This document shows, piece by piece, positions 16,868 through 24,752 of a stretch of 64,000 bases of DNA. A model generated the notes under the pieces. The model did no database searches. It saw only the letters and a program-made list of their open reading frames with translations, and was not told where the DNA came from. The stretch spans positions 1 to 64,000 of the forward strand of contig NZ_JAUSUA010000008.1 of the NCBI RefSeq assembly GCF_030813245.1, in the 5' to 3' direction. Source of the stretch: Alkalicoccobacillus murimartini. Its GTDB lineage: Bacteria > Bacillota > Bacilli > Bacillales > Bacillaceae_D. A program made the position numbers and the translations under genes. The stretch's first letter is position 1. Each line of letters begins with the position of its first letter.

Positions 16868-17949
16868 TCGATGTAACCATTCTCGGAGGCGTAAAAGAAT
16901 ACGGTCGGAATTGCTTTATCCTAACCGACCGCACAACCAACACACGCATTATGCTCGACTGCGGCGTACGCAATGGAACACCTGAAGTCTATCCAGATAT
17001 CACCGAAGACATCGCTCAATCAATTCAAGCCGTCTTTATCTCTCATACACATAATGATCATATTGGAGCTTTGCCCTTGCTCGTGGAAAAAGGCTTCAAA
17101 GGAGATGTCTGGATGTCTGAAGCAAGTATCCAGCAACTAGCTACGATCCTACCACTCTGGCGTCAGAAGTATCCAGTCGCTCCATTGGATCATTTGCAGT
17201 TTCGATCTTTTGCTAAGCAGACACGTGCCAAGCGACTTGTCATCACCAAAAACCTAAGCATCACCTGGGGCTATAGCGGACATATGCTAGGAAGCATTTG
17301 GTACATCATTCATGTGAACCAGCAAGATATCTTCTTCTCTGGAGATCTAGCGCTGACCTCTCCCCTTTTGGTCACGGACACACCTGTCATACGTTCCTTT
17401 GACCTGGCGTTGATTGATAGCGGGCATGCGACTTACACCATGCCCTACAAAAAAAGTATCAAAAACATCCTAGCTCTACTCGCTGACCCATTAGAAAAAT
17501 ATCTCATTCCAATCACGATCTCTGGAAAAGCCTGTGATCTCTTATTCACTCTGTATCAGCTACTTCCTGATCGTACTTTTTTTATCGATCGACCGTTACA
17601 CGAGCATCTGTACAGCTACCTGCAGCATCCCGAAAACCTACGTCATGAGCGAATTCTGGAACTAGAAGCTATGCTGAGCAGTGATCGCCTGCAGATAGCT
17701 AAAAACAAGAAGCAACCAGGTATTTATCTATTAAAAGGAAAAGCATCCGACGGTACAGTCATTCAAACAGGGATCTATAAAAATGAACACTCTCCCTTTT
17801 ACAAATCTCACCCGGATCGCGAAGATCTCCAAGTACTTGTCCGACAGATCGATGCTAGAAACACGATTTTCTTCCACAGCAAAGAACGAGATTTAGAACT
17901 CATTCTAAAAAACCAACCCTTGGAGGACGTATCTCATGAAAAAAACTAG
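16864..17949 (+). CDS. MBL-fold hydrolase (beta-CASP/RNase-like N-domain)
   Basis: 361-residue metallo-beta-lactamase-fold protein. The metal motif HTHNDH (residues 61-66) is intact, as are the downstream ligands His140 in YSGHMLGS and Asp161 in FFSGDLAL. The GHMLGS motif is typical of the CPSF/RNase J branch of MBL nucleases, but the protein is shorter than those enzymes and the beta-CASP motifs are not evident. Phosphoester hydrolysis is likely; the substrate is unknown. There is no signal peptide, so it is cytosolic. Its four-base overlap with the permease suggests it processes the imported compound or a nucleotide signal. Confidence 0.8.
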   Translation: MIDVTILGGVKEYGRNCFILTDRTTNTRIMLDCGVRNGTPEVYPDITEDIAQSIQAVFISHTHNDHIGALPLLVEKGFKGDVWMSEASIQQLATILPLWRQKYPVAPLDHLQFRSFAKQTRAKRLVITKNLSITWGYSGHMLGSIWYIIHVNQQDIFFSGDLALTSPLLVTDTPVIRSFDLALIDSGHATYTMPYKKSIKNILALLADPLEKYLIPITISGKACDLLFTLYQLLPDRTFFIDRPLHEHLYSYLQHPENLRHERILELEAMLSSDRLQIAKNKKQPGIYLLKGKASDGTVIQTGIYKNEHSPFYKSHPDREDLQVLVRQIDARNTIFFHSKERDLELILKNQPLEDVSHEKN

Positions 17950-18730
17950 TATTGTAGCCGCCTTAACATTTGCTTTTCTTACAAGTACAGCCCATCCCGC
18001 TCAAGCCGAAAGTCCAATTGACCCAGGCTATGAAGTGAAATTCAACCTCGATCTTGATGCCTTCTCCGATCACGAGGACATCGTTAACGCATTTGACGCC
18101 ACACATGATGAAGACGTAAAAGTCTATTACTTTGATACAGCCGACCAAACCTTCCGTGATCAAGGATACATTCACCGCCTACGCGTCTACGCAAGTGATA
18201 AGAAAACAAACATCACCTATAAAAAGGTCTTCCCAGGCGTATCCGTAGAAGACGCCATCGCAGAAGCAACAGCCAAAGGCTTTCACAATGACATGTCCAA
18301 CTACAAATTCGAAAACGACCGCAAAGAAGGCACCGATACCTTCTCCATCAGCCGTAAAGAAACATTTAAACAGAACAAAAAACTAACCTTTGATGGCATT
18401 AATGTCGACTACGCGGTCAACCTTTTCAAAGATGAAGCTCCTAAGAAATATAGAAATTGGGACAATGAAGACTGGTACCAAAACACATTAAGTCAAACCA
18501 TTCCATATGGTCCTGCTCTAGCGCAAACATATGAAGGCCAGTACTTAGGCATCGATGCAGATGTAGAAATCTGGACATACAAAGGGGATACGATTGCCGA
18601 GATCTCAACAAAGGTTAATGAGAAGGAACTAGCTGATTCGATTGAAGAGAGCTGGTTGAATGGATTAATAGAAGCTGAGTGGTTGAGTGAGGAGCAGGTT
18701 TCGAAGACGGGGTTTGTGATGGATAAGTAA
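17936..18730 (+). CDS. Secreted CYTH-domain-like protein
   Basis: 264 residues with a signal peptide (KKTSIVAALTFAFLTS, cleavage near AQA-ES at 25). The mature part looks like a CYTH/triphosphate-tunnel fold: an EVKFNLDLD strand near its start, VYYFDTADQTFRDQGYIHRL with the RLRVY basic strand, NITYKKVF, and FSISRKETF. CYTH enzymes hydrolyse or bind triphosphates and polyphosphate; an exported form is uncommon. It overlaps the MBL gene by 14 bases and is the last gene before the terminator. The family call is by eye; catalytic activity is not assured because the ExExK motif is only partial. Confidence 0.6.
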   Translation: MKKTSIVAALTFAFLTSTAHPAQAESPIDPGYEVKFNLDLDAFSDHEDIVNAFDATHDEDVKVYYFDTADQTFRDQGYIHRLRVYASDKKTNITYKKVFPGVSVEDAIAEATAKGFHNDMSNYKFENDRKEGTDTFSISRKETFKQNKKLTFDGINVDYAVNLFKDEAPKKYRNWDNEDWYQNTLSQTIPYGPALAQTYEGQYLGIDADVEIWTYKGDTIAEISTKVNEKELADSIEESWLNGLIEAEWLSEEQVSKTGFVMDK

Positions 18731-18740
18731 TATTAAGAAT

Positions 18741-18772
18741 GGTGTCTCCTTATAGAGACACCTTCTTTTTTT
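18741..18772 (+). terminator. Terminator of ABC-MBL-CYTH operon
   Basis: GGTGTCTC and GAGACACC form a perfect eight-base stem with a six-base loop, followed by TTCTTTTTTT. It lies ten bases after the CYTH gene stop. Confidence 0.85.
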
Positions 18773-18831
18773 AGCATCCTATTATAGTTTTTTGATTACT
18801 CCTATTTGCAAATTAGATATATGATCATCTC

Positions 18832-18913
18832 CGGTGTCAAAACTATTAAGAATTGACACCGACAATTCACTCGCATAGAATTAAGGTTTATAAGGTGTCT
18901 AAACTTAGTGACA
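18832..18913. promoter_or_regulatory. Candidate resolvase binding (res) sites
   Basis: Just before the resolvase gene lie CGGTGTCAA (18832) paired with TTGACACCG (18853), and a second dyad TGTC-N10-GACA (18896-18913). TGTC/GACA-ended dyads of differing spacing upstream of a serine resolvase are how res subsites look, and they often double as autorepressor sites. The assignment is by position and pattern. Confidence 0.45.
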
Positions 18914-18940
18914 TAAATAGAGTGATTTTGAGGTGTGAAA

Positions 18941-19498
18941 TTGACTAAATATGGATATGCCCGAGTGAGTACAGTCTCTCAAGATTTGGAAGTGCAACTG
19001 AATCGATTAAAAGAAGAAGGCTGCGAGAAGATTTATTCCGAAAAATTTACAGGAACGAAAAAAGAACGACCGGAATTCCTGAAACTTCTTGAAGAGTTAA
19101 AAGAAGGAGATACAATGGTCGTTACAAAGTTAGATCGTTTTGCTCGATCGACTGTTGACGCAATTCAAACTGTTCGGACACTTTTTGATAAGGGTGTACG
19201 AGTTCATATCCTAAATATGGGGATTGTTGAGGATACAGTTACTGGAAGACTGATTTTTAATATCATGAGTTCATTTGCTGAGTTCGAAAGAGATATGATC
19301 GTGGAACGGACCCAGGAAGGAAAAATAATTGCAAGGCAGCGGCCGGATTTTCGGGAGGGGCGACCAAGGAAGCATTCAAAGCATCAAGTGCTTCATGCTT
19401 TGAAATTGTTGGAGACATGTACATATAAGCAGGTTGAAGAGATGACCGGAATTCAAAAGCGAACTTTAATTAGAAGAAAGAATGAATTATTAGAATGA
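18941..19498 (+). CDS. Serine recombinase (resolvase/invertase family)
   Basis: About 185-residue small serine recombinase. The catalytic Ser lies in YGYARVST (nucleophile Ser near residue 10). The conserved KLDRFARS and [14 protein letters not shown] helix motifs are present, and a C-terminal HTH with RPRKHSKHQ hinge closes the protein. It is full length for a Tn3-type resolvase or DNA invertase. TTG 18941 is five bases after GAGGTG; a GTG at 18935 is the alternative. It marks the left side of an AT-rich accessory island. No partner transposase or terminal repeat was found. Confidence 0.88.
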   Translation: MTKYGYARVSTVSQDLEVQLNRLKEEGCEKIYSEKFTGTKKERPEFLKLLEELKEGDTMVVTKLDRFARSTVDAIQTVRTLFDKGVRVHILNMGIVEDTVTGRLIFNIMSSFAEFERDMIVERTQEGKIIARQRPDFREGRPRKHSKHQVLHALKLLETCTYKQVEEMTGIQKRTLIRRKNELLE

Positions 19499-19621
19499 TA
19501 GATAAGAACCTTAATAAATCAATATGAATTATTATTTTAAATTGGCAGCGTCTATGTATATTTCATAGTAATATTACTATATATAGAAATTCAGTTATAA
19601 AAATTTATTAAGTTAGGAGAG

Positions 19622-20341
19622 ATGATAGTTATTACAGTTATATTAGGGTATGCTACTAATCAATTTTCAATTATTCTATCAGATCGTAGACTTAATTTCG
19701 GGGAAAATCAAGAATATGGGTATGATGATTCAAAAACTAAGCTTGTTCCTTATAATTCAGGAGGATGGACGTCAGGAGCTGGATATGCTGACTTTATAGA
19801 TCTTTTTCAAGATAACCTTAATTATACTAATATTAGAGATACCGATGATATGATAAACGTGTATCAAGAAGCATATAATAAATCTGTTTTTTCTGAGCCG
19901 AATATGAAAAAACATATAAATAGAAGCTCATTAATGTCCTCTTGGGTTGGTGGTAATGAGAACGGAGAAATTTTAATGCGATTAGGTGGTTTTTGTTACG
20001 ATATAGGAGAAAATAAATTGTTTCTTGCTAACCATGGAAATATAATTATTTTTTATCCTGGAGAATTTCTAGATGACAAAGAAAAGGTCTTTGTATTTGA
20101 AGAGAAGTTTAACCTAGAAATAGGGTATGAACATAGTTTAGTCGATACTATTTTATATATGTTATTACTTTTTAGAGAAATAAAAGATGAATCAAAATTT
20201 GTAAGTGAAGAGTGTGACATAGGCGTATTATTCTTAAGTGAAGAAAATGAGCAAATTTTGGGACGATTTGAAGGTCGAGTAAATGAAATGATCGAAGAAG
20301 TTAAAAAGGGAAATCTAATAAAATATTCAACTGATGACTGA
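19622..20341 (+). CDS. Proteasome/HslV-like Ntn-hydrolase
   Basis: 239-residue protein that I read as an Ntn-hydrolase of the proteasome beta/HslV type. Counting from Thr5 as Thr1, ILGY aligns with the TTTVG start, SDRR places Asp exactly at position 17 followed by Arg-Arg, and SKTKL supplies the Lys33 equivalent (Lys40). The next strand, GWTSGAGYADFIDLF, fits the glycine-rich core. A nucleophile at residue 5 would need trimming. The ATG has AGGAG only two bases upstream, while an ATT codon directly before Thr5 is eleven bases away. Codon use is much more AT-rich than in flanking operons. The usual partner ATPase (HslU) is absent here. Confidence 0.55.
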   Translation: MIVITVILGYATNQFSIILSDRRLNFGENQEYGYDDSKTKLVPYNSGGWTSGAGYADFIDLFQDNLNYTNIRDTDDMINVYQEAYNKSVFSEPNMKKHINRSSLMSSWVGGNENGEILMRLGGFCYDIGENKLFLANHGNIIIFYPGEFLDDKEKVFVFEEKFNLEIGYEHSLVDTILYMLLLFREIKDESKFVSEECDIGVLFLSEENEQILGRFEGRVNEMIEEVKKGNLIKYSTDD

Positions 20342-20381
20342 TATCAAGAGATTCACTTGCTAATTAATAATTAGATCTTAA

Positions 20382-20424
20382 ATAAAACTGACGTAAGATA
20401 CTTCGTTGGTTTTATTTTTTTATA
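20382..20424 (+). terminator. Terminator after Ntn-hydrolase gene
   Basis: AAATAAAAC and GTTTTATTT form the stem base, extended imperfectly by ACG and CGT, and are followed by TTTT. It lies 40 bases after the stop codon. Confidence 0.6.
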
Positions 20425-20725
20425 GAGTGATTAAAAACTTTATGTTTTAAACTGCAGAAACTACTCTTATTTGTTAATTAGGACTATTAATCTTTTTAAA
20501 CACCTGATTAGCACAATAATATAATTCTACCAAGACTAACTCCTACTCTTTCGTAATTGAGAAACAATCGTCCACAAATTGATATTTACGGTCTGTAGTG
20601 AAAATTAGGATTACCCACTGGGAAATTAACAGTAGTAAAGTTTCTAGTAAATATTAAAAATACTATTTAAATTACTTTATTAGGTATATAATTAGGTCTA
20701 AATGTTCTATTTAATGGAGGTTGTA
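20425..20725. other. AT-rich gap before DUF262 gene
   Basis: I see no gene here. A TATAAT at 20687-20692 without a good -35 is the likely promoter of the DUF262-HNH gene. The rest has no repeats or hairpins I can support. Confidence 0.4.
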
Positions 20726-22318
20726 ATGAGTTATAAAAATGATCCTAAACCAGAAGTACTAAGAATCGAAGAATTAGTAATAAACGTTAAAAGTGGAGAT
20801 ATTAAATTACCTAAGTTTCAAAGACCTTTTGTATGGAAAAAAGAAAATATATTGGCTTTATTGGATAGCATTTATAACCGATATCCTATAGGGAGCATTT
20901 TACTTTGGTTAACTAAAGAAAAGTTGGCAAGTGAAAGAAGAATTGGAGATTTAGAAATAAATGAAAGGCCTGAAGAATATCCCACCAATTATTTACTAGA
21001 TGGTCAACAAAGATTGTCTACTCTATGTGGTGCTCTATATTGGGATGGGGTTAATCAAAAAAGTATGTGGAATATATCTTTCGATCTAGATAAAGAAACC
21101 TTTTTATATCCTGATGGTGAGGATAAATTCGAATATTTTCCTCTAAATAAACTGCTAGGTACTTTCGATTTTATTAATCAATTAAAAAAATTCGAAGGAC
21201 ACGATAAAAAGGAAAAATACGAAAAAAATGCTGGAAGATTATTAGAAGCTATAAAAAATTATAAAGTTGCTGCAGTTATTATAGGTAATATGTCTGTAAA
21301 TGAAGTCGCACCCATATTTGAACGTATTAATAGCACAGGTAGAAGGCTTACTATGGTTGATTTGATGAGAGCAGCGACATGGAGTGGTGAATTCGATCTT
21401 AGTAATAGTATTGATACTATTAGAGAATCTCTTTCAACTAAGAATTTCGAGGGCGTTCCAGAAATAGAAATTTTAAGAAATATCTCTACAGTTAATGGAT
21501 ATGGCATGAATAGAGATGATATTAACAAATTAAGGAACTTAGATTCAAAAACACTCGAAGAATCTTCTAAAATGTGTAAATTAGCTTATGAAAGAGCTGT
21601 AGATTTTATGACTAGAGAGTTGCCAATTACATCTAGTGTATACCTTCCATATTCACTGCAGTTAACTTTTTTAGTTGAATTTTTTAATGTCTGTCCAAAT
21701 CCAACAATAATGCAGCGTGAAGAATTAAAAAAATGGTTTTGGAAAGTGGCTTTAAGTAAATATTTTGCTTCGTTTAATACAGCTCAAATCACATTAGATC
21801 TAAAGAATATAAGAGATTTTGGTTTAAACAAAATTAATCAACTTACTATCACTAAACCTGTAGATTATAAAAATTTCAGTAGTGAGAACTTTAGGTTAAA
21901 TAAAGCAAGTAGTAAAACATTTGGATTACTTTTAGCACATAATCAACCTTTGAGCTTACTTGATGGAAGTAGAATAAATACTAATAAAGCTCTGGCAGTT
22001 GTAAACCGTCATGAATATCATCACATCTTTCCCAAAGCTTTCTTAAAAAGTTCAGGTATTAAAGAAATGGATACACACGCAAATATATGTCTTTTGAATA
22101 TGGGTAATAATCGAACAATATCTGATTCCAGACCCTCTATATATCTAAAAAATCTAAGAGGAATTTTAGGTAACAAGTTTACTGAAGTTCTTGATAGTAA
22201 CTTTATTAATGAAGAAGCTTATAATGCAGCAATATCAGAGGATTACAATGAATTTATTAAGATTAGAAAGCAACTATTAATAACTAAAGCTAAAGGATTA
22301 GTGGGTGATAGAGTTTAG
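20726..22318 (+). CDS. DUF262-HNH protein (GmrSD/Type IV restriction-like)
   Basis: About 530-residue protein. The N-terminal DUF262 domain has the ParB-like core: LPKFQRPFVWKKE and the NTP-binding YLLDGQQRLSTL (about residues 85-100). A long helical middle follows. The C-terminus has an HNH/DUF1524-like nuclease motif, HEYHHIFPKAFLK, with NICLLNMGNNRTISDS completing the fold. DUF262/DUF1524 proteins include GmrSD, which cleaves glucosylated-cytosine phage DNA, and several other antiphage proteins. Start ATG 20726 is five bases after GGAGG. It stands alone in the accessory island beside a resolvase and an Ntn-hydrolase, consistent with a defence role. Confidence 0.85.
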   Translation: MSYKNDPKPEVLRIEELVINVKSGDIKLPKFQRPFVWKKENILALLDSIYNRYPIGSILLWLTKEKLASERRIGDLEINERPEEYPTNYLLDGQQRLSTLCGALYWDGVNQKSMWNISFDLDKETFLYPDGEDKFEYFPLNKLLGTFDFINQLKKFEGHDKKEKYEKNAGRLLEAIKNYKVAAVIIGNMSVNEVAPIFERINSTGRRLTMVDLMRAATWSGEFDLSNSIDTIRESLSTKNFEGVPEIEILRNISTVNGYGMNRDDINKLRNLDSKTLEESSKMCKLAYERAVDFMTRELPITSSVYLPYSLQLTFLVEFFNVCPNPTIMQREELKKWFWKVALSKYFASFNTAQITLDLKNIRDFGLNKINQLTITKPVDYKNFSSENFRLNKASSKTFGLLLAHNQPLSLLDGSRINTNKALAVVNRHEYHHIFPKAFLKSSGIKEMDTHANICLLNMGNNRTISDSRPSIYLKNLRGILGNKFTEVLDSNFINEEAYNAAISEDYNEFIKIRKQLLITKAKGLVGDRV

Positions 22319-22324
22319 ATTTAT

Positions 22325-22401
22325 TGAAGGACAATGAAATATGTATTTCATTGTCCTTTAATTTATTAATATAGTTAAGTATTACTTAATACTGAACAGT
22401 A
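22325..22401 (+). repeat. Two-part intergenic repeat, copy A (includes terminator)
   Basis: A perfect 15-base hairpin (AAGGACAATGAAATA / TATTTCATTGTCCTT, loop TG) terminates the DUF262 gene. Its 27 bases from 22333 to 22359 recur exactly at 35234-35260. A second block, TTAATACTGAACAGTA at 22386-22401, recurs at 35275-35290. The gap between blocks differs by 12 bases. See copy B. Confidence 0.8.
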
Positions 22402-22476
22402 AAAATTAAACTAATCATTGAACTTTAATAGTGGATAAGTTTATATTGAAGCGCAAAATTAACTTTTACAACTAAT

Positions 22477-22514
22477 TAATAAAACCGATGAACTAAAGAA
22501 CGCCGGTTTTATTA
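22477..22514 (-). terminator. Terminator of small basic protein gene
   Basis: TAATAAAACCG and CGGTTTTATTA pair across a 16-base loop. It lies 12 bases past the stop of the minus-strand gene and has a T-rich 3' arm on that strand. Confidence 0.65.
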
Positions 22515-22525
22515 AATAGACCAAT

Positions 22526-22651
22526 TCAATGATTCTTAGTTTTGTGGTTGTTCAATGTTTTTGCTGCTTTGCTTTTCTGTTTGGAACTAGTTTTGGGATT
22601 TGATAATGCTTTGCCTGCGGCACCTACTTTTCCTCCAGAATGCTTTGTCAT
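22526..22651 (-). CDS. Small Gly/Lys-rich conserved-looking protein
   Basis: 41-residue basic protein, MTKHSGGKVGAAGKALSNPK continuing to KTKNH. ATG 22649-22651 is preceded by a strong AGGAGGTG site; the longer upstream frame lacks one. The SGGKVG-AGKALSN-S-KQKS pattern matches a widespread family of tiny uncharacterised bacterial proteins that I recall but cannot name. No membrane helix is present; it is probably cytosolic and perhaps nucleic-acid binding, given its charge. Confidence 0.65.
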   Translation of the reverse strand: MTKHSGGKVGAAGKALSNPKTSSKQKSKAAKTLNNHKTKNH

Positions 22652-23125
22652 TAGGGCACCTCCTCTACTATCTAAATAGAATAGAACGTTCATTCCCATT
22701 ATACCCAATTAATCAGATTATTTAAATAATTGATTTCGTTGAATTCGATTAATTTTTTCAAAGCCTTTCGGTCACTCGCAAGAAAGTGGAATTGAGATTT
22801 GAGTTGTTAACCCTGATTACTTATATCAAGGGGGAAGTTTAATTATTTTGGGGTTACGTTAAATCAAATCCAATATCCAAAAAGGAAATAGATAAGTGAA
22901 AGCATGTATGTAGAATATCCAAGTGATCAGTATTTACGAGGAGATCGATAATTATTAGATTTATAAGTGCACGTGTGTATTTGTATATTATGATTGATAA
23001 ATTTAGATATAGAGTATAAACTAAAGGTATTCAGGAATACTTAAAAAGACCTGTCCATGTGCTACTAACACAGAGACAGGCGTAAAATAAGTATTCAACT
23101 CAAAGGTTGGCGCATGTATTTTTAC
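22652..23125. other. AT-rich stretch without genes
   Basis: Contains the promoter side of the small basic gene and, at 23050-23083, an imperfect hairpin (CCTGTC / GACAGG, long loop). No open frame with a ribosome site was found. The hairpin could be the end of an RNA antitoxin for the toxin-like peptide at 23159-23290, but that is speculative. Confidence 0.35.
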
Positions 23126-23164
23126 AATAGCCCTTATTCGAGTCTTCAGCTCTAAGGGCTATTT
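23126..23164 (-). terminator. Terminator overlapping toxin-like gene stop
   Basis: AATAGCCCTTA and TAAGGGCTATT form a perfect stem around a 16-base loop; on the minus strand it begins at the toxin-like gene's stop codon and is followed by GTAAAAA. It ends that short transcript. Confidence 0.65.
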
Positions 23165-23290
23165 GGTGTTTCTAACGATATAAAGCACGACAGTCACAGC
23201 AATAGCTATAACGGCAACAAAAACACCGGCTATTGCTATAAAGTTGGCCAGTTGTTGATTGGCCAAAGAATGCGCTTCATAAATCGTCAA
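23159..23290 (-). CDS. Putative holin-like type I toxin peptide, 43 aa
   Basis: A TTG start at 23288-23290 lies eight bases after a very strong AAAGGAGG site. The peptide begins MTIYEAHSLANQQLANFIAI, then has one long hydrophobic helix and ends YIVRNTK. The MT-YEA opening, single helix and charged tail match the small holin-like toxins (Hol_Tox type) of bacillus type I toxin-antitoxin loci. The transcript has a TATAAT -10 at 23356-23361 and a hairpin at its stop codon, giving a short structured mRNA of about 230 bases. No antisense RNA promoter is clear. Confidence 0.5.
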   Translation of the reverse strand: MTIYEAHSLANQQLANFIAIAGVFVAVIAIAVTVVLYIVRNTK

Positions 23291-23913
23291 GGCAAACACC
23301 TCCTTTCATAGAGGTGTCGCCGCCCTTCGAGCTGTTCTATTTTATCTTTATGCTAATTATAGCATAAATGAATAGATTCATAATGAGTGTAATAGACTTA
23401 TCATATTTGTAGAATAGTATGGTAAGTGAAATTAATGACAAAGTGGCCAAACAAGCCTCTTACACAATTAATTCCCACCTCGTGACAAATAGACCACACT
23501 CCATACTGTCTATATTAATGGATTAATGGATTTATTTTTATAAAAAAGATGAGGGTGATGATGCTACTGATTGTTGCGCTTATCACCACAATCGCTAGTA
23601 GATCGTAAGGATTGCAAAGCTACCTTTGAGTAAAACTTAGAAAAGATGTCTCATTGTTTTTTCGAGAGTCGGTGTAATGAATTGCATTTACCGCTGATAT
23701 GGGTACCACTCTGCTTGTGACAGCGAACGGCCTACGTCTATTAATGCTTAAAGAGTAAAACAAAAGTTGAAGTTACTAAAGAACCGAGTTACTAACGTTA
23801 ATCTAATGTAAGAGGGTTAACTATATGTTTACTAATATAATAGGAAATAAAGAAGACACAAAAGGCAGACTCCACTGTCTCATTAGATAGATATATCTTT
23901 TATTTATCTGAAG
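23291..23913. other. Gene-poor accessory DNA
   Basis: Over 600 bases with the toxin-like gene's promoter (TATAAT at 23356-23361 within TTTATGCT-AATT-ATAGCATAAA symmetry). Two very short frames with ribosome sites are present: 16 codons at about 23561 (MMLLIVALITTIASRS, hydrophobic) and 21 codons at about 23825 (MFTNIIGN...). Neither is convincing; they look like debris. Confidence 0.35.
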
Positions 23914-23962
23914 AATTAAAAAGACGTTATGTAATTGCCAATTACATAACGTCTTTTTAATT
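23914..23962. terminator. Very long perfect hairpin, bidirectional terminator
   Basis: A 23-base perfect stem (arms 23914-23936 and 23940-23962, core AAAAAGACGTTATGTAATT) around a GCC loop. T runs occur on both strands. It lies just downstream of the truncated lipoprotein gene. Confidence 0.85.
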
Positions 23963-23979
23963 AAACGAAAATAAAAATT

Positions 23980-24237
23980 TTATTCTCCAATCGTATCTCC
24001 TACCTCACTATCTACTACTTCTAGGTCTTCAGGTACTTGAAATAATGTTTCATCAAAGTCAGGATTTAATTCATATTCAAATACAGTATCTCCAGCTGTT
24101 ACTGCTGAATCAAGGTTTTGCTCTTCTGACTCGGAACTCATACTAATTTCACTCTTAACTTCAAAGAACGTTTCTTTATCAAACCAATACTCTCCTATAC
24201 CCTTCTCTACCTCTGACTGGGAACAGGTCTTTTTACC
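23980..24237 (-). pseudogene. C-terminal fragment of DUF6612-like lipoprotein
   Basis: Only the last ~80 codons of a relative of the lipoprotein at 563-1417 remain. EYWFDKETFFEVK matches EYWFDQETYYEIM, and NPDFDETLFQVPEDLEVVDS matches NPDFDESLFQAPDDIEVVDG, including the final DTIG. Homology stops abruptly near 24230, where another reading frame begins on the opposite strand. No signal peptide or start region is present. This is a deletion or rearrangement remnant inside the accessory island, still followed by its terminator. Confidence 0.75.
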
Positions 24238-24511
24238 AAGAGTGACTCCAGCTGAATCAGACAATCCTCATCAAAAGTTTGGTCATTTGAATCATCATCA
24301 ATTAACAAATGAGTTACTCGATTTTTATGCGTATGATTCGTATCCTAACTTTGGATTTGTCTTTCCAGAAGGCGGCGAGGATCCGCTTTTTGATCGCAAA
24401 TGGAGCTGGAACCTTAGTACCGTAAGAGATATTAGTAGTCAGTTTGCTATATTCGAACAGCAGAGTGGGCCTTATGGAGTTATGATACTTACAAAGGTCA
24501 AAGCTGTGTAA
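24238..24511 (+). pseudogene. C-terminal fragment of an unknown protein
   Basis: An open plus-strand frame of about 89 codons with natural-looking composition (LLDFYAYDSYPNFGFVFPEG, KWSWNLSTVRDISSQFA) ends at 24511. It begins in the DNA where the neighbouring lipoprotein fragment breaks off, has no convincing ribosome site, and looks like the tail of a larger gene joined by deletion. I do not recognise the family. Confidence 0.4.
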
Positions 24512-24551
24512 TGATGCATTCTACGCTTAAGTATTAAGAGAAAAAGAATAG

Positions 24552-24596
24552 AAATAAGCCAGGTAAAAATCATATGATTTTTACCTGGCTTATTTT
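24552..24596. terminator. Long palindromic terminator
   Basis: AATAAGCCAGGTAAAAATCA and its exact reverse complement meet at a TATG-like centre, giving a ~21-base stem with T-rich flanks on both strands. It closes the debris region on its right side. Confidence 0.8.
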
Positions 24597-24707
24597 ACTA
24601 TGATTCGCTTGATGTTTTAGAGATTATATAATAACAAGCATTTAACCATATTCTCAACGTATAAATCCATATCTTATATGCGAGATAATAAGATAAAATA
24701 CCACTAA

Positions 24708-24721
24708 TGAAAGCGCATACA
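24708..24721 (+). promoter_or_regulatory. cre box of sugar transporter operon
   Basis: TGAAAGCGCATACA matches the CcpA consensus at 13 of 14 positions, 31 bases before the first permease gene and about ten bases after a GATAAAATA -10-like element. Position downstream of the promoter predicts catabolite repression. Confidence 0.7.
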
Positions 24722-24752
24722 ATTTAGCTGGTTTTATAAGGAGGGGTGGGTA

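Noticed and set aside
18741-18913. Three GGTGTC/GACACC dyads as ends of one transposon
   Set aside because: The first is clearly the CYTH operon terminator; no matching far-end repeat or transposase gene was found.
23561-23611. 16-codon hydrophobic frame near a GAGGGTG site
   Set aside because: Too short and unsupported; noted only as possible debris of a toxin-like gene.
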